Positions 6,237 through 6,507 of a DNA stretch of 6,507 nt are shown piece by piece. The stretch is taken from assembly GCA_043747765.1 (NCBI GenBank), contig JAYTOM010000363.1, forward strand, positions 1 to 6,507, written 5' to 3'. Made by a program: the position numbers and the translations under genes. Position 1 is the first letter of the stretch; the number at the start of each line of letters is the position of its first letter. The DNA comes from WLMZ01 sp043747765 (GTDB lineage Bacteria > Actinomycetota > Acidimicrobiia > Acidimicrobiales > Ilumatobacteraceae). Under the pieces are notes generated by a model. It saw nothing but the letters and a program-made list of their open reading frames with translations, was not told where the DNA came from and did no database searches.

Positions 6237-6260
6237 GGTCCCGAACTCCCAAACGGGACC
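6237..6260 (+). promoter_or_regulatory. Hairpin just upstream of the secreted protein start, covering the likely SD sequence
   Basis: GGTCCCG (6237-6243) and CGGGACC (6254-6260) form a perfect 7-bp stem with a 10-nt loop. It ends 8 nt before ATG 6269 and includes GGGA (6255-6258), the best Shine-Dalgarno candidate for that start. Translation could therefore depend on opening the stem. If the start is ATG 6284 the hairpin would lie further off and matter less. Confidence 0.35.
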
Positions 6261-6268
6261 AGAACAGG

Positions 6269-6507
6269 ATGGAACTCTCCAACATGCACGCCTCACACAC
6301 GTCTCACAGATCACGGCTGACGATCGGCTTGGTCATCGCGGCCCTCGTCGTGCCATTCATGATCGGGGCTGCCTCGGCAACTGCGGCGCCAGCCGCCACC
6401 CAACCCACCGGACACCACAAGGTCGCGATCAACGTCATCGAACCCGCCGTCGGTCAAGTCGTCACCGACCCGACCACGCCGATGTACGTCCACACGTCAG
6501 GATTCCG
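6269..6507 (+). CDS. Secreted protein of unknown function, N-terminal part only (runs off the window)
   Basis: An open frame from ATG 6269 reaches the window end without a stop, giving 79 residues. It has a clear Sec-type signal peptide: a basic segment (Arg14, Arg16), a hydrophobic core of about residues 17-34 (LTIGLVIAALVVPFMIGA) and Ala-x-Ala cleavage options after Ala37 or Ala39. The mature protein begins with an Ala/Pro/Thr linker and then VAINVIEPAVGQVVTDPTTP, which resembles the first strands of an Ig-like or other beta-rich extracellular domain; this is too short to assign a family. A second ATG at 6284 would give a signal peptide five residues shorter. A hairpin overlaps the probable ribosome binding site. 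Confidence 0.7.
   Translation, partial: MELSNMHASHTSHRSRLTIGLVIAALVVPFMIGAASATAAPAATQPTGHHKVAINVIEPAVGQVVTDPTTPMYVHTSGF

Larger units (their letters stand above)
5731..6268. other. Region without a confident gene
   Basis: The - strand frames continue open upstream of the YjeF_N fragment but show no recognisable N-terminal domain. On the + strand two short open stretches look mildly protein-like: 5778-5954 (listed separately) and 5963-6109, which has no good start codon and includes SEWLSLGEDEDAGAKLDPGR. They are in different frames and could be pieces of one decayed gene. The region also holds the repeats and hairpins listed separately. Confidence 0.35.

Noticed and set aside
1..6507. tRNA-Sec (selC) or other tRNA, CRISPR array, insertion sequence
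   Set aside because: Looked for T-loop-like GTTCGA contexts with acceptor stems, regularly spaced repeats and transposase motifs; none was convincing.

Overview
The window is high-GC DNA of actinobacterial character, perhaps Acidimicrobiia-like. I infer this from codon usage, GTG starts and the gene families present; it is not proven. Two complete ordinary genes are clear: a multi-pass DoxX/DoxD-like membrane protein on the + strand (554-1468) and a glycoside hydrolase family 15 enzyme on the - strand (3398-5182). The GH15 gene is preceded, with a 4-base ATGA overlap, by the C-terminal part of an NAD(P)H-hydrate epimerase (YjeF_N) domain. At the left edge is a frameshifted remnant of an NAD-dependent epimerase/dehydratase, and at the right edge the start of a secreted protein.

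The main discovery lies at 1999-2994. A naive gene caller would report two unrelated ORFs separated by TGA (2674-2676). They are in the same frame and together form one AhpD-like (carboxymuconolactone decarboxylase superfamily) protein. The TGA falls exactly at the second Cys of the CxxC redox motif, giving Cys-Phe-Tyr-UGA-Thr-Thr-Ala-His. A glutamate 12 residues before the Cys and a histidine 4 residues after the UGA complete the AhpD catalytic set. A perfect 7-bp hairpin with a 5-nt G-containing loop begins 17 nt after the UGA and puts its loop 24 nt downstream, as expected for a bacterial SECIS element. The best reading is an AhpD-like selenoprotein with a CxxU active site. UGA ends the other complete genes here, so global reassignment of UGA is unlikely. 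No selenocysteine machinery (selA, selB, selC, selD) is in the window.

Layout: 1-330 decayed sugar-nucleotide epimerase; 507-547 possible SD-sequestering leader; 554-1468 DoxX-like protein; 1471-1527 branched RNA structure; 1549-1905 gene-poor stretch with an extreme G+T-rich strand; 1906-1934 candidate promoter; 1999-2994 selenoprotein; 2995-3397 convergent intergenic region; 3398-5182 GH15 and 5179-5730 truncated YjeF_N (both - strand); 5731-6268 region without a confident gene but with repeats and hairpins; 6269-6507 partial secreted protein. No CRISPR array, insertion sequence, rRNA or tRNA was recognised. Two gene remnants suggest local decay, although assembly or sequencing errors could also cause the frameshifts.
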